A stretch of 64,000 nt of DNA from SHAN690 sp041391765 (GCA_041391765.1 JAWKNJ010000019.1:59784-123783); one strand, 5' to 3'. Counted from the stretch's first letter, positions 25,700 to 35,147 are shown. A program made the numbers and translations. The notes: generated from the sequence alone by a model not told the origin.

Positions 25700-28123
25700 T
25701 TAAGCGATGATTCCTTGAATGACCTTACTGACCGATAAATAATGGTTACTGCATTCTATGAACATAACTTTTAGTTCACTGATGTCACCATTATTCCGCG
25801 CGCTGTTTCGAAGCGATTCAAGGCTTACTACCAATGCTTCAGCGCCAATGTGCCTGCAAGAGGGAAGGGTTTTATGGGTTATGTCATCAATGGCTGTCAA
25901 ATCCTTGTCTTCAACAGCTTGATTCAGCTTTGCGAATTCCTTGCTCATACTTTCCAGAAAAACTCCGAGCATTTCATTTCGGAATTCGAAGTCGTCTTCG
26001 AAGATTCGATTCACCACAGCCGCATCAAAGGCTTTTGTTGGCTTTTTTGATTTATGATGTCCGTCATCTACATGTGCATCGAAGTTCTCGTTTATTAACC
26101 TAAACAATGCCATTTGATCGAGGGGTTTGGGCAGAACTGCCTTGTATCCTGCAGCTTGGCATGATGCATTCATTTCTGGACTATCAGCGGCCGTCAATGC
26201 AAATAATATTGGTGGGTGCGAGAGATTGAGCTCTGTTATTTTAGTTGCCAGCTCGATACCATCCATTCCTGGCATTTTAATATCAAACAAACACAAATCA
26301 GGATAAGTTTTCTGAAAAAGTTCCAATGCTGTTTCTCCAGAATCGGCTTCGAATACTTCGATATTTGGCTGATCAAGTATGGAAATGAGTAGCTTTCTAT
26401 TGAACAGACTGTCATCTGCAATGAGCACTTTCAGCCTCTGAGAAGTAACTTGAATGTTGTTTCCATCTGTCTTAATGCCTGCGGATGTTCCGATTTCATA
26501 AGGAATCTCTACAGTGAATGTGGTACCTTTTCCAAGCTGACTTTGCACACGGATAGTTCCGCCTTGTTGAGTTATGATTCTCTTTGTGATCGCAAGTCCT
26601 AATCCAGAGCCTTCGTATTTGCGGTTTCGTTCTGAATCAACCTGTTTGAAGTCTTGAAAGATTTTTGGTAGGTCTGTTTCAGAAATTCCAATTCCTGTAT
26701 CTGTTATGGTTATTCGAAGCATGCTTTTATCATCAGCGCCTCTGGTTTCTTCCATGACCAATCTAACTTCGCCCTCATCTGTGAATTTAAAAGCGTTGTT
26801 CAAGATGTTGATCAACACTTGCTTGAGGCGAACGGAATCACCAAGGAGGCGGGTATTTTTGATGTTTGACCTTAGCGTAAAGCGCACGCTAGAGTCGTGA
26901 TGTTGGCTGTAAACGATTTCCCTGACCTCGCTTAAAACCACTTGTGGGTCAAAGGGCTTTTTTTCAAATGTGAATTGTCCCGATTCGATTTTAGACCAAT
27001 CCAACAAATCATTAATCAAAGACTTAAGGTGTTGTCCAGATTCCTTAACTATTCGGTTGTATTCTGCCTTTTTGATCTGGTCTTTTTCCCTTTCGTTAAG
27101 TTCACTAAATCCAATGATGGCATTGAGCGGAGTTCTTAGTTCGTGACTGACGTTAGTGATAAAGTTTTCTTTTGAGCGAGCCAAATCAAGAGCCTTATCA
27201 CTAGCGGCTTTGGACGCTCTGATGAATCGATTTGTGGACTGAATTTGAAGGAAAATCAAATACGCAAATACAAGGATGAAAGCGATAGCCGCAATTACAG
27301 TATAAGTAACTGTTCTGCTGCTTGCAGCCGCCAGCTCTTCAATATGGGCCTGCCTGGCGAGGTTTTTTCTAAGTCTGAGCTCCGCCACCACATTGACTAG
27401 CGAGTCAACTTGTTGCCGAACAAATTCTCCATTGGCAGTTACTTCTAGGTTGCGTTGCCTTAAGTCAGATTCCTTCTGACTTTCCTCTTTTGAAAGCTCA
27501 TGAAGATTGACTTTGAATTCCTGAACAATCGAATTCGGAATCTTCTTTTTTCGTGAATCATAGACTTCTTTTTGCTTCTCCTTGGTAAACAGCCTGCGAA
27601 GTGCGCGAGCCTTTCCACGCTCTGACTGAATAGTATCGGCATATAATGCACTCATCTCAAGTGTGGCGACTTCAAGCGCATGCTCCACCTTGTTCATGGC
27701 TTTTTGAACGCGAAATTCATCGCGAGTGTTCACCAAGTCTTCGAAAATTCTAATCCTCCTGAATGTGACCGCTTCGAGGGAATCGATGGCTTGTTTGACT
27801 TCTGGTGAGTAAGTCGCTGATTTAGCCGCGATCTGCTCAAACTGATCGAGCATTTTGAAGTTTAAATCATAGTACTGTAGCAATGGTTCATCCTCATTAG
27901 TGAGAATATAGACTTTGACTGCGAGTTCAATTTCATCAAGCAGTGACTGAACCGTTCTGACATCATGTTCCGGGCCGGTCTCGATTTTATCCTCGATCAG
28001 CGTTTCAATGATTTCGTCAAAGCGTTTTCTGGCAGTATCACCTATATAAATGAGGGTGGAAATCAGAACTAAAAAAATAATTCCCAGTAGGATGATGTTG
28101 CGATATTTCGTTTGAACCCTCAC
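25700..28123 (-). CDS. Hybrid sensor histidine kinase with receiver and HPt domains
   Basis: An 807-residue kinase. It has TM1 at about 9-27, a 240-residue helical periplasmic sensor (CHASE3-like) and TM2 at about 273-293. HisKA has H327 (NVSHELRTPLNAIIGF), followed by the HATPase domain (NILNNAFKF, DTGIGI, GSGLGLAI). The receiver has D614 (CLFDIKMPGMDG). The C-terminal HPt domain has H750 (ITHKTLPSCRHIGA). The built-in H-D-H relay can pass phosphate to separate receivers, most likely the single-domain receiver upstream and the NtrC-type regulator downstream. The sensor ligand is unknown. It lies 2 nt after the stand-alone receiver gene. Confidence 0.93.
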   Translation of the reverse strand: MRVQTKYRNIILLGIIFLVLISTLIYIGDTARKRFDEIIETLIEDKIETGPEHDVRTVQSLLDEIELAVKVYILTNEDEPLLQYYDLNFKMLDQFEQIAAKSATYSPEVKQAIDSLEAVTFRRIRIFEDLVNTRDEFRVQKAMNKVEHALEVATLEMSALYADTIQSERGKARALRRLFTKEKQKEVYDSRKKKIPNSIVQEFKVNLHELSKEESQKESDLRQRNLEVTANGEFVRQQVDSLVNVVAELRLRKNLARQAHIEELAAASSRTVTYTVIAAIAFILVFAYLIFLQIQSTNRFIRASKAASDKALDLARSKENFITNVSHELRTPLNAIIGFSELNEREKDQIKKAEYNRIVKESGQHLKSLINDLLDWSKIESGQFTFEKKPFDPQVVLSEVREIVYSQHHDSSVRFTLRSNIKNTRLLGDSVRLKQVLINILNNAFKFTDEGEVRLVMEETRGADDKSMLRITITDTGIGISETDLPKIFQDFKQVDSERNRKYEGSGLGLAITKRIITQQGGTIRVQSQLGKGTTFTVEIPYEIGTSAGIKTDGNNIQVTSQRLKVLIADDSLFNRKLLISILDQPNIEVFEADSGETALELFQKTYPDLCLFDIKMPGMDGIELATKITELNLSHPPILFALTAADSPEMNASCQAAGYKAVLPKPLDQMALFRLINENFDAHVDDGHHKSKKPTKAFDAAVVNRIFEDDFEFRNEMLGVFLESMSKEFAKLNQAVEDKDLTAIDDITHKTLPSCRHIGAEALVVSLESLRNSARNNGDISELKVMFIECSNHYLSVSKVIQGIIA

Positions 28124-28124
28124 T

Positions 28125-28535
28125 TCAGGCGGAGAACTTTTCTTCCATTAAATCTTGAATCAGCAAGCATGATTTAGGAATTACATAGTTATCTTTTTTT
28201 ATGTAGCTGTCGATGTATTTCAACGAATCTGAAGGAAGTTTAGAAATCCCCTGATGTTCAGTGATGATGGCGATTTTGGGCATATACTTCCCCTTTTTTA
28301 GTTCATCTATCACTCCGATGGCATTGAATCCGCCACCTAGATCAAAATCAAGAAATACAAGATCTGTACTGTTATCAAATTGATCCAAAAACTGAAGATA
28401 ACTTGTATAGGATTGTATATTGATTCGATTCCCAGAACCCAATTCGAGCTGCATGGAATGCCTGGAAATGCGCTCGTGGAATAATTTAAGAAAGAACATA
28501 TTGTCATCCAATATTGATACATTAAGTGTTTCCAT
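28125..28535 (-). CDS. Stand-alone receiver-domain protein
   Basis: A 136-residue CheY-like protein from ATG 28535 (METLNVSILDDN); the frame reaches 28562 but that part lies over a perfect 22-bp palindrome. It has acidic pair D10/D11, phospho-acceptor D63 (LVFLDFDLGG) and the conserved Lys near the C-terminus (SYIKKD). No output domain is present. It is the first gene of the kinase/NtrC operon and could act as a phosphate sink, intermediate or protein-binding output of the hybrid kinase's HPt domain. Confidence 0.85.
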   Translation of the reverse strand: METLNVSILDDNMFFLKLFHERISRHSMQLELGSGNRINIQSYTSYLQFLDQFDNSTDLVFLDFDLGGGFNAIGVIDELKKGKYMPKIAIITEHQGISKLPSDSLKYIDSYIKKDNYVIPKSCLLIQDLMEEKFSA

Positions 28536-28545
28536 GATTCTGTGG

Positions 28546-28567
28546 TTTGTGTGTCGCGACACACAAA
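28546..28567. promoter_or_regulatory. Perfect 22-bp palindrome TTTGTGTGTCG/CGACACACAAA
   Basis: Arms TTTGTGTGTCG (28546-28556) and CGACACACAAA (28557-28567) join with no spacer. The palindrome lies 11 nt upstream of the receiver gene start, where it would overlap the leader or promoter. No second copy was noticed in the window. It is a candidate autoregulatory operator or 5' RNA hairpin. Confidence 0.65.
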
Positions 28568-28649
28568 ACAGGCCTGAAGTGATATTTTAGTTAACGATTT
28601 AGAAATTAAAAGGTTACGTGTAAATTAGCGTACTCCGTGCTTTTATGAT

Positions 28650-28683
28650 ATTCCCGATTTTGGAATGGTGTTTCAATTTGAAA
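28650..28683. promoter_or_regulatory. Pair of related dyads in the divergent gap before pepT
   Basis: ATTCC-CGATTTT-GGAAT (28650-28666) resembles the dyad at 24277-24299, and TTTCAA-T-TTGAAA (28671-28683) shares its CAATTTG core. They lie about 115 nt upstream of the receiver/kinase/NtrC operon and about 60-90 nt upstream of pepT, positions fitting an enhancer-type site. Confidence 0.5.
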
Positions 28684-28743
28684 CCTATTATTACCCATGG
28701 CAAATCATGATTGAATCGCAATATTTGAAGTCAATAGAGGCAA

Positions 28744-29988
28744 ATGGAATATCAATACACTGTCTTGGATCGATTTCTTAGTTACGTTAAGATTGATACT
28801 CAGAGCGATCCCCACTCAACGTCCATTCCGTCAACGGAGAAACAGAAGAAATTGAGTATGCTCCTGGTTGAGGAACTCAAGGCCATGGGAATTGCAGACG
28901 CTGAAATGGATGAATTTGGATATGTGTATGCTACCATACCAAGCAATACCCAAAAGCCCAATGTACCTGTGATCTGTCTTTGCTCGCACGTGGACACCTC
29001 TCCTGAAAGTTCGGGTGCTAATGTGAATCCTTTGGTACATAAGAATTATGATGGTGGAGTCATAAAACTCCCAAAGAATTCGGAAGTGGTAATCGACCCC
29101 TCCGAGCATCCTGAGTTACAGAGTAAAAAAGGACTTGATGTTGTTACTGCTGACGGCACAACACTGCTCGGTGCAGACAACAAGGCCGGAGTGGCTGAAA
29201 TCATGGACATGGCACATTACTTCATGACGCATCCTCAAGTGAAGCATGGTAAAGTGAGAATATTGTTCACACCCGATGAGGAAATAGGTCGAGGAGCTGA
29301 CAAAGTGGATATTGGCAAATTGGGGGCTGACTTTGGTTATACCGTTGACGGTGAAGCATTGGGTTCGTTTGAAGATGAAACATTTTCTGCGGACATGGTC
29401 AAGGTGAAAATAATGGGGGTAAATACACACCCCGGGTTTGCCAAAAATCAGATGGAAAATGCCATTCGGATCGCCTCTTCATTTATTGACTCACTTCCCA
29501 AGGACAGCTGGTCTCCAGAAACAACATCAGGCCGTGAAGGTTTTGTGCACGGTTATGAAATGAAGGGTGGGGTAGAACAGATGGAGATCATATTCATTAT
29601 TCGCTCCTTCGTAGATGATGAATTGCATCAATTCGAATCCAGACTTGAAGAATTGCTGAAAGAGGCAATGAGGCTATATCCGAACTCAACCTACGAATTC
29701 AGCGTTACACAGCAGTATCGCAACATGAAGAATATCATTCAGAAGGTGCCTCAAATCTCAGAACACGCCATTGAGGCGATTAAGCGATCAGGAGTAGAGG
29801 TAAGAAAAGGAAGCATCCGTGGTGGTACGGATGGTTCCAAGTTGTCGTTCATGGGGCTTCCGTGTCCGAACATATTTGCAGGCGAACATGCTTTTCACAG
29901 CAAAATGGAATGGGCTTGTGTGCAGGACATGGAAAAAGCCGTAGACACGCTTGTTCATCTCATTCGAATTTGGGAGGAAAGAAGTTAG
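28744..29988 (+). CDS. pepT: Peptidase T (tripeptide aminopeptidase)
   Basis: A 414-residue cytoplasmic M20-family zinc peptidase that removes the N-terminal residue of tripeptides. Visible signatures are LCSHVDTSPESSG (zinc His and catalytic Asp), TLLGADNKAGVAEIM (bridging Asp), FTPDEEIGRGAD (catalytic Glu and zinc Glu) and FAGEHAFHSKMEWA (C-terminal zinc His). The length equals the family norm (about 410). The stop overlaps the convergent FTR1 gene by 4 nt. The dyads upstream may serve this gene or the divergent regulator operon. Confidence 0.95.
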   Translation: MEYQYTVLDRFLSYVKIDTQSDPHSTSIPSTEKQKKLSMLLVEELKAMGIADAEMDEFGYVYATIPSNTQKPNVPVICLCSHVDTSPESSGANVNPLVHKNYDGGVIKLPKNSEVVIDPSEHPELQSKKGLDVVTADGTTLLGADNKAGVAEIMDMAHYFMTHPQVKHGKVRILFTPDEEIGRGADKVDIGKLGADFGYTVDGEALGSFEDETFSADMVKVKIMGVNTHPGFAKNQMENAIRIASSFIDSLPKDSWSPETTSGREGFVHGYEMKGGVEQMEIIFIIRSFVDDELHQFESRLEELLKEAMRLYPNSTYEFSVTQQYRNMKNIIQKVPQISEHAIEAIKRSGVEVRKGSIRGGTDGSKLSFMGLPCPNIFAGEHAFHSKMEWACVQDMEKAVDTLVHLIRIWEERS

Positions 29989-31919
29989 GACACCGACTTC
30001 TTGGAATTTACTTTCCAAAGAATAGTGATGGCTACCAAAACTGCGATTTGAACCACCATCGTTTCATAGGTAGGATAAATACCAAGCAATGGTAGTTTGA
30101 TGTTCATCGGGAATGAGCGAATATCCAAGTATCCTCCTTCTTGAATGGCATGAATGCCATCTCCGGCTAATACAAATGCCAGAGCCAGAATGACTATGGA
30201 AGAGTAGAGGAATACCTTTCTGATTGGAAGTTTTTTAAACCATTTCAATATGGCCCAAGCCACGAATAACAAGATTGCTGCTGCCCCGATGAATCCTATC
30301 AATACACCAATCTTGCTTTCTGACTGACCATCGGTGGTTAAGGAGGATAGAAAGAGTACAGACTCAAAAGCTTCTCTGAAAACGACTACAAACGAAAATG
30401 CACCCAACCCGATCATGTTGTTGCTGTTGATGAGCGATTTGATCTTGGTTTCCACAAATTCCTTCCATTTTGCAGCTTCTGTTTTCCCGTGTAGCCAAAA
30501 GCCCAGGTATAAAAGCACAACTACGGCAATCAGAGCGATCAGACCTTCCATCAATTCACGGCTCTCAGCGCTAAAGTTTAGTAAGGAGTCTGCAAAAAAC
30601 CAGCCTGCTATACCCATAACCACTGCGCTGATCCATCCTCCATGCAACCAGCGAATAGCACTCGGTGAGTCAACTGTTCGGAGCACACCTAAAATGGCGA
30701 GAATAACGAAGAATGCTTCGAGTCCTTCACGCACCAAAATGGTAATGGCGATAAAAGCGGTCATTAACATTCCACGTTTACTGTCCATTAAAACAGCATC
30801 TGCCTCGTCAATTACCATCATGGCATGCTCCACTCGCTCTGTCATTTCACCGTATCCAATACGCGCTTTAATACCAGCACGAATAGCCATCATTGAGCTT
30901 TCCAATTCTTGAAAGAGCGCATTGTCTGAAGCCTTGATTTGTGGCTCGATCAGTTCAATGCCTTTTAGGTATGCGTTTAGCGCGTGATCGGCAGCCAAGT
31001 CAAATTGCTCCGATTTATATGCGTTCAGCGACTCTTTGAGCAGCGTTCTAGCAACTTCCGTGGGTATTGAAGCATTGGTATTTGTCTCCACAGACCCTAA
31101 TCTATTTGCGCGTATATCAGACTCAGAATATTTGCCAATAAGCTCTTCATCGCTAAGGGTAGCTATCTCTTCAAGGTTGATTGCATTGGAGGTGTTTTGG
31201 GAAGATGGGCTGTCATAGTGCAGCGATTCAATATAAAAAGCTAGGTTCCAAATTTGTTCATCGCTGAGTTCTTCAAAACCTCGCATTCCTGTTCCCGGAA
31301 TACCAAGTCGGATCGTGTTAAACGCCTGAAAGGGAGCCACCCCATTCATAATGTTTCTGTCGGTGAAGTTGGTGGGTGAGGGGTTCAAGCCCGCGCCCAC
31401 GGGGCCGTTCCCATCTCCTGTGGCGCCATGACATGAAGCGCAATGCACCGAAAAAGCTGACTTCCCGGCATTCATGTCAGGCCAAGTCTTTGGGCTTTGA
31501 GCAACAAGGTTCAGAGCTAAAATTTTAGCCTTTATTTCATCTGCGATATTGGCCACTTTCTCCGAGCTGGATTTAGAGACTATAGCCATGGATAAAGAGT
31601 TGATATGAGAACCTAACTGAAGGTGTGTGTCAATGATGGATGCTTGTGTGAGTTTCGTGTGGTAATCCGAAGCACTCTGAACGAATTCCTGCATTTCCGC
31701 AAACTCAAATTCACTCACGACTTCGCCATTTTGAACTGCCATACCATAGTCTTTGGCGATGTAGTCCATCAGGTTGATAAGCATGCGCGTTTCGTTGTCT
31801 GCCGACTGAGGGAAAGCTAGTTGAACCAGGAAGAGAAGGCTAATTGCGAGGGCAAGTCTAGTCAAGATCGTGAATGTTAAGCCAGTGTAACTATTTAGAA
31901 TGAGTTTAAACAAGCGCAA
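29985..31919 (-). CDS. Cytochrome c-FTR1 fusion iron permease
   Basis: A 644-residue membrane protein. The hydrophobic N-terminus (about 15-38) is a signal peptide or anchor. A periplasmic helical region is followed by a class I cytochrome c domain with CASCH (160-164) and a Met ligand near GTGMRGF. A helical linker leads to an FTR1-type permease of about seven helices with both REXXE motifs, REGLE (397-401) and REAFE (515-519), which bind and translocate ferric iron. The fused cytochrome could re-oxidise or reduce iron at the channel mouth or take electrons from the respiratory chain. This architecture is known in Gram-negative bacteria, but its transport direction is not established. Confidence 0.92.
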   Translation of the reverse strand: MRLFKLILNSYTGLTFTILTRLALAISLLFLVQLAFPQSADNETRMLINLMDYIAKDYGMAVQNGEVVSEFEFAEMQEFVQSASDYHTKLTQASIIDTHLQLGSHINSLSMAIVSKSSSEKVANIADEIKAKILALNLVAQSPKTWPDMNAGKSAFSVHCASCHGATGDGNGPVGAGLNPSPTNFTDRNIMNGVAPFQAFNTIRLGIPGTGMRGFEELSDEQIWNLAFYIESLHYDSPSSQNTSNAINLEEIATLSDEELIGKYSESDIRANRLGSVETNTNASIPTEVARTLLKESLNAYKSEQFDLAADHALNAYLKGIELIEPQIKASDNALFQELESSMMAIRAGIKARIGYGEMTERVEHAMMVIDEADAVLMDSKRGMLMTAFIAITILVREGLEAFFVILAILGVLRTVDSPSAIRWLHGGWISAVVMGIAGWFFADSLLNFSAESRELMEGLIALIAVVVLLYLGFWLHGKTEAAKWKEFVETKIKSLINSNNMIGLGAFSFVVVFREAFESVLFLSSLTTDGQSESKIGVLIGFIGAAAILLFVAWAILKWFKKLPIRKVFLYSSIVILALAFVLAGDGIHAIQEGGYLDIRSFPMNIKLPLLGIYPTYETMVVQIAVLVAITILWKVNSKKSVS

Positions 31920-32004
31920 ATGAACGATCTCAAATGTTACTGGTCAATACCTAATTGATGGTATTAAGGAAGAATTGATCATTGAAAGTAAATCTCGCTC
32001 GACT

Positions 32005-32012
32005 TACATTCG
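32005..32012 (+). promoter_or_regulatory. -7 box TACATTCG upstream of yebC
   Basis: TACATTCG fits TAnnTTYG and ends 20 nt before ATG 32033. Confidence 0.4.
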
Positions 32013-32032
32013 CATCCCGAAAATTTATCACT

Positions 32033-32747
32033 ATGGGACGAGCGTTTGAATACCGCAGGGCGGCAAAAGAGAAGCGATGGGATAAGATGTCGCGCATATT
32101 TCCAAAGTTGGCGAAGGCTATCACCATGGCAGCAAAAGATGGTGGGCAGGATCCGGACATGAATGCTGCACTGCGCACCGCTATTCAAAACGCCAAGGCC
32201 CAAAATATGCCGAAGGATAATATTGAATCCGCCATCAAGCGAGCCTCAGGGAAGGACGCGGCTGATTTTACGGAAATAAATTATGAAGGAAAGGGACCTC
32301 ACGGAGTATTGGTTTTTGTGGAATGTGCTACGGACAACTCAACACGAACGGTTGCCAATGTAAAAAGCTACTTCAATAAAGTTGGAGGTTCGTTGGTTCC
32401 GACTGGTTCATTGAATTCATGTTCAGCCGAAAGCGGTTTTCGAATTTCCCAAGGAGTGGTATGATTCTGGAAGAGCTGGAGTTGGAGCTCATCGATAAGG
32501 GCTCGAAGAAACAGAAGAGAATGAGGAACTGTGTATGCCTATGCCGATTACACCAATTTTGGAACATTGTCATCAGCGTTGGAGGAAAAGAAAAATTGAA
32601 GTGACCAAAGCAAACTTGGAGCGAATACCCAACTTCCGGGTTGAGTTCACGGAAGATCAACTGGTCGAGATCGAAAAGTTGATCGATAAACTAGAAGAAG
32701 ATGATGATGTCCAAGGTGTTTACAATGAAACATTGCACAAGCACTAA
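32033..32747 (+). pseudogene. yebC: YebC/PmpR family protein, frameshifted in the middle
   Basis: MGRAFEYRRAAKEKRWDKMSRIFPKLAKAI is the YebC N-terminus, and the frame is intact to about residue 130 (VANVKSYFNKVGGSLVPTGS). Then the family sequence continues in other frames: SRKRFSNFPRSGMILEELELELIDKGS (about 32420-32510), then KIEVTKANLERIPNFRVEFTEDQLVEIEKLIDKL to stop 32745-32747. At least three indels fall within 32410-32600. YebC proteins relieve ribosome stalling at polyproline or act as regulators, and they are nearly universal, so a real loss would be surprising. Sequence error is likely. Confidence 0.88.
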
Positions 32748-32760
32748 AGTAGTAGAATAA

Positions 32761-32787
32761 AAAAGCCGCTATTCAGCGGCTTTTTTA
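32761..32787 (+). terminator. Hairpin terminator after yebC, usable on both strands
   Basis: GCCGCT (32765-32770), loop ATTC, AGCGGC (32775-32780), then six Ts; an A-run precedes the stem, so the minus-strand LytTR gene (stop at 32894) may also use it. Confidence 0.85.
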
Positions 32788-32893
32788 TTGGGTTAGAATT
32801 TTGCTAGCGCATTTTTTTCTCGGCAAGTTCGAAAGTGATCGAATAAATCGAGGTGTAAAAGCTGTTAATGATCTGGTGGAAACGGACCGCAAA

Positions 32894-33547
32894 TTATTCT
32901 TCCGAACTATCCTTGAAATCTCGAGAAATAGGAATGGTGTGATCCCGAATGGTGATGCTTGAAGCACTGCGCTGATCTATATAATCTTCGTTGATGAGGT
33001 AGGATCTATGCACTCTAACAAAGCTTGGCAATTCATCTGCTATTTCACGCAACAGCTTTCGTTGCACGATGGACCCTTTTGTTGTTTGGATTTCAATGTA
33101 GGCGCCATCGGAATGAATGAACATGATATCACTCGGACTGATCTCTTCCACACCATGAAGTCCGCGCACCTTGATTTTAGGAGCCAGACTGTTGGCTATG
33201 ATGTGTAGTGCCGCTGTGACGTCATTCGGTTTGAACGGCTTTGAGATGTAAGCTGCCGGGCTAAGACGAGCGGCATCTTTTAGTGTTCGCGTGTCTTGAT
33301 TGGCGGTTAGGAAAATGAAAGGTTTGTGGTGATCGACCAAGTGCTTTGCAACATCCAATCCGGTCATTTCCTCAGCAAGGAATATGTCTACAATGGCAGC
33401 GTCAAACCTCCAATCCGTGTTTTGTAGAAAGTCCTCTCCGCTATGATAAATGTCTTGAACCGCAAAACCTTCCTTTCCAACCAATTCGGCCAAGTGGTTT
33501 GCAGCAAAGAATTCGTCTTCAATTATGACAATGTTAGCCCTAGACAT
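32894..33547 (-). CDS. LytTR-type response regulator
   Basis: A 217-residue regulator from ATG 33547 (MSRANIVIIEDEFFAANHL). The receiver domain has D54 (AAIVDIFLAEE) and Lys in ISKPFKPND. The C-terminal LytTR DNA-binding domain has IMFIHSDGAYIEIQTTKGSIVQRKLL and FVRVHRSYLINEDYI. It overlaps the upstream histidine kinase gene by 8 nt, indicating a cognate pair. LytTR proteins bind imperfect direct repeats upstream of targets. The targets are unknown, but the divergent YHYH-MORN-SCO cluster is the nearest candidate. Confidence 0.92.
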   Translation of the reverse strand: MSRANIVIIEDEFFAANHLAELVGKEGFAVQDIYHSGEDFLQNTDWRFDAAIVDIFLAEEMTGLDVAKHLVDHHKPFIFLTANQDTRTLKDAARLSPAAYISKPFKPNDVTAALHIIANSLAPKIKVRGLHGVEEISPSDIMFIHSDGAYIEIQTTKGSIVQRKLLREIADELPSFVRVHRSYLINEDYIDQRSASSITIRDHTIPISRDFKDSSEE

Positions 33548-35147
33548 GGAATTTGAATTGATATTGGCCAATGGTAGAATCGAGCTTGAATTGACTGCCA
33601 CCAACACGCTTAACGAGTTGTTTGATCAGTGAGGCTCCCGTTCCCTGCTGGCTGGACTCATCCCAACTCGATCCGTCTTTATATTGAAAAAGACACAGGT
33701 CTTCATTTCGGTTAACAAGAAGCTCGATCCCATTGATTTTTCCATTTCCGTGTTCAATAGTGTTTGCCAACATTTCATTGAGAATCAATCCAAAATAAAC
33801 AATGCGCTCACTCTTTATATCAATGGAATCAATGTGTTTTTCAAGTTGAAGATTATCCGGAGAAATTTCTTCATAGAGCTTGATGATCTCCGAAAAATAG
33901 GTCGATAACTCAACGTTTTCATTATGCACGTCAAGGTAAAGGTGCTTGTGTAACGCGCTGATGGTGTGTATTTTGCTAGACATTCTTTTGAATGCGCGAC
34001 CGTCTCGATCACTCAAATCCTTGCTCGCGTATTCCAGCATGGAAATGATCATTTGAAGGTTGTTCTTGATTCGGTGATTACTTTCCACCAAAAGCATGTG
34101 GTATTTTTCATTGGCAATATCCACTTTGGCTTTTAGGTTTCTTTCTCTTATCAATAATCCAATGACGCCAAGAATCAAAAGTCCGAGAATGCTCAGGAAT
34201 ATCGCGAGTAAGCGGGTTCGCTCCGTTTCTTGTTCCAGCTGCAGCTTGCGTTGCTGAGCCAATTGTTCGGAGAACTGTGCTTTCTCCTGAAATTTTTTAG
34301 TGTCGTGCAAAACTCGAAACGAAGCCATACGATCGTTATGTACGGTGTTGTTGTACTTGACAAAGCTCTTAGCCGCCTCATGATCCCAAACAAGATAGCC
34401 CATGGAATCTCCTTTGGCCCTGTGATAGCTCGCAATTTGATTGTAGAAATCAATCTCATTGCTGAACCAATCGTGTCCGTCAACGATTTTTCTCAAATGC
34501 TTGATAATCGAGTCTGCCTGCACAAGATTTTGATCCTGGATTTGATTCTCAAGCAGATGTGTCATGGCATTGCTGTAATTACGCATGTCACCAATTGACT
34601 CGAAAATTCTGGCAGCTTCTAGGAGTAGTTCGGTACCTTTCGACAGTTGTCCGTTTCTAGACAGAAAGAACCCCAATTCGTTTTTCAACCCTGCTTCTTC
34701 CACCCGATACTCTCCCAGTTTAGCCAAGTCGATTGCACGGGTCAGAATGCTCAGCACCGAATCGGTAGAGTTTGGAATATCATCTTCTTGGTACTCATGG
34801 TATATGGCAGCTAAGCGCCCAAGCTTGCGAACGTTTAATAGGGGGTAGTCGCTTGTATTACCCAAGCCATACAATAGGTCCAGCCCTTCGCGGAAATCCC
34901 AAGTCTTGCGCATCAACTCGGCCAATGAGATGGTTGCTTCAATCTCCTTGTCACGCCAGTTGTTTTCCCGAGCAATCAAGATGGCTTCATTAAATTCTTT
35001 GGCGCTTTCGGCATGAAGGGAAACATCGGCATATCGAAGAGCTTGGTTGTAATGCTGTTCAAAAGTCCCCAACGTTTCTGCGGACAGAATACAGGGAGTG
35101 AAAAGCATTATAACAATCCCAAGAATATGTTGCCGGTTATTCATCAT
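33540..35147 (-). CDS. HisKA_2-type sensor histidine kinase with periplasmic TPR-like sensor
   Basis: A 535-residue kinase. Signal peptide 1-23; residues 25-300 are helical repeats of TPR type (for example YNQALRYADVSLHAESAKEFNEAILIA). One TM helix at about 313-333. The phospho-acceptor region ESNHRIKNNLQMIISMLEYAS has H358 in the HisKA_2 'H-R-x-K-N-N-L' motif, and the ATPase N box is ILNEMLANTIEHGNG. A G-T-G motif, QQGTGASLIKQLV, closes the domain. TPR-plus-HisKA_2 kinases with LytTR partners are a characteristic Bacteroidota arrangement. The signal is unknown. Confidence 0.9.
   Translation of the reverse strand: MMNNRQHILGIVIMLFTPCILSAETLGTFEQHYNQALRYADVSLHAESAKEFNEAILIARENNWRDKEIEATISLAELMRKTWDFREGLDLLYGLGNTSDYPLLNVRKLGRLAAIYHEYQEDDIPNSTDSVLSILTRAIDLAKLGEYRVEEAGLKNELGFFLSRNGQLSKGTELLLEAARIFESIGDMRNYSNAMTHLLENQIQDQNLVQADSIIKHLRKIVDGHDWFSNEIDFYNQIASYHRAKGDSMGYLVWDHEAAKSFVKYNNTVHNDRMASFRVLHDTKKFQEKAQFSEQLAQQRKLQLEQETERTRLLAIFLSILGLLILGVIGLLIRERNLKAKVDIANEKYHMLLVESNHRIKNNLQMIISMLEYASKDLSDRDGRAFKRMSSKIHTISALHKHLYLDVHNENVELSTYFSEIIKLYEEISPDNLQLEKHIDSIDIKSERIVYFGLILNEMLANTIEHGNGKINGIELLVNRNEDLCLFQYKDGSSWDESSQQGTGASLIKQLVKRVGGSQFKLDSTIGQYQFKFHV

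Noticed and set aside
28667..28743. Sigma-54 promoter before pepT (TGGCAAATCATGATTGA)
   Set aside because: The -12 half is two bases too far from the GG and lacks GC, so it fails the consensus.
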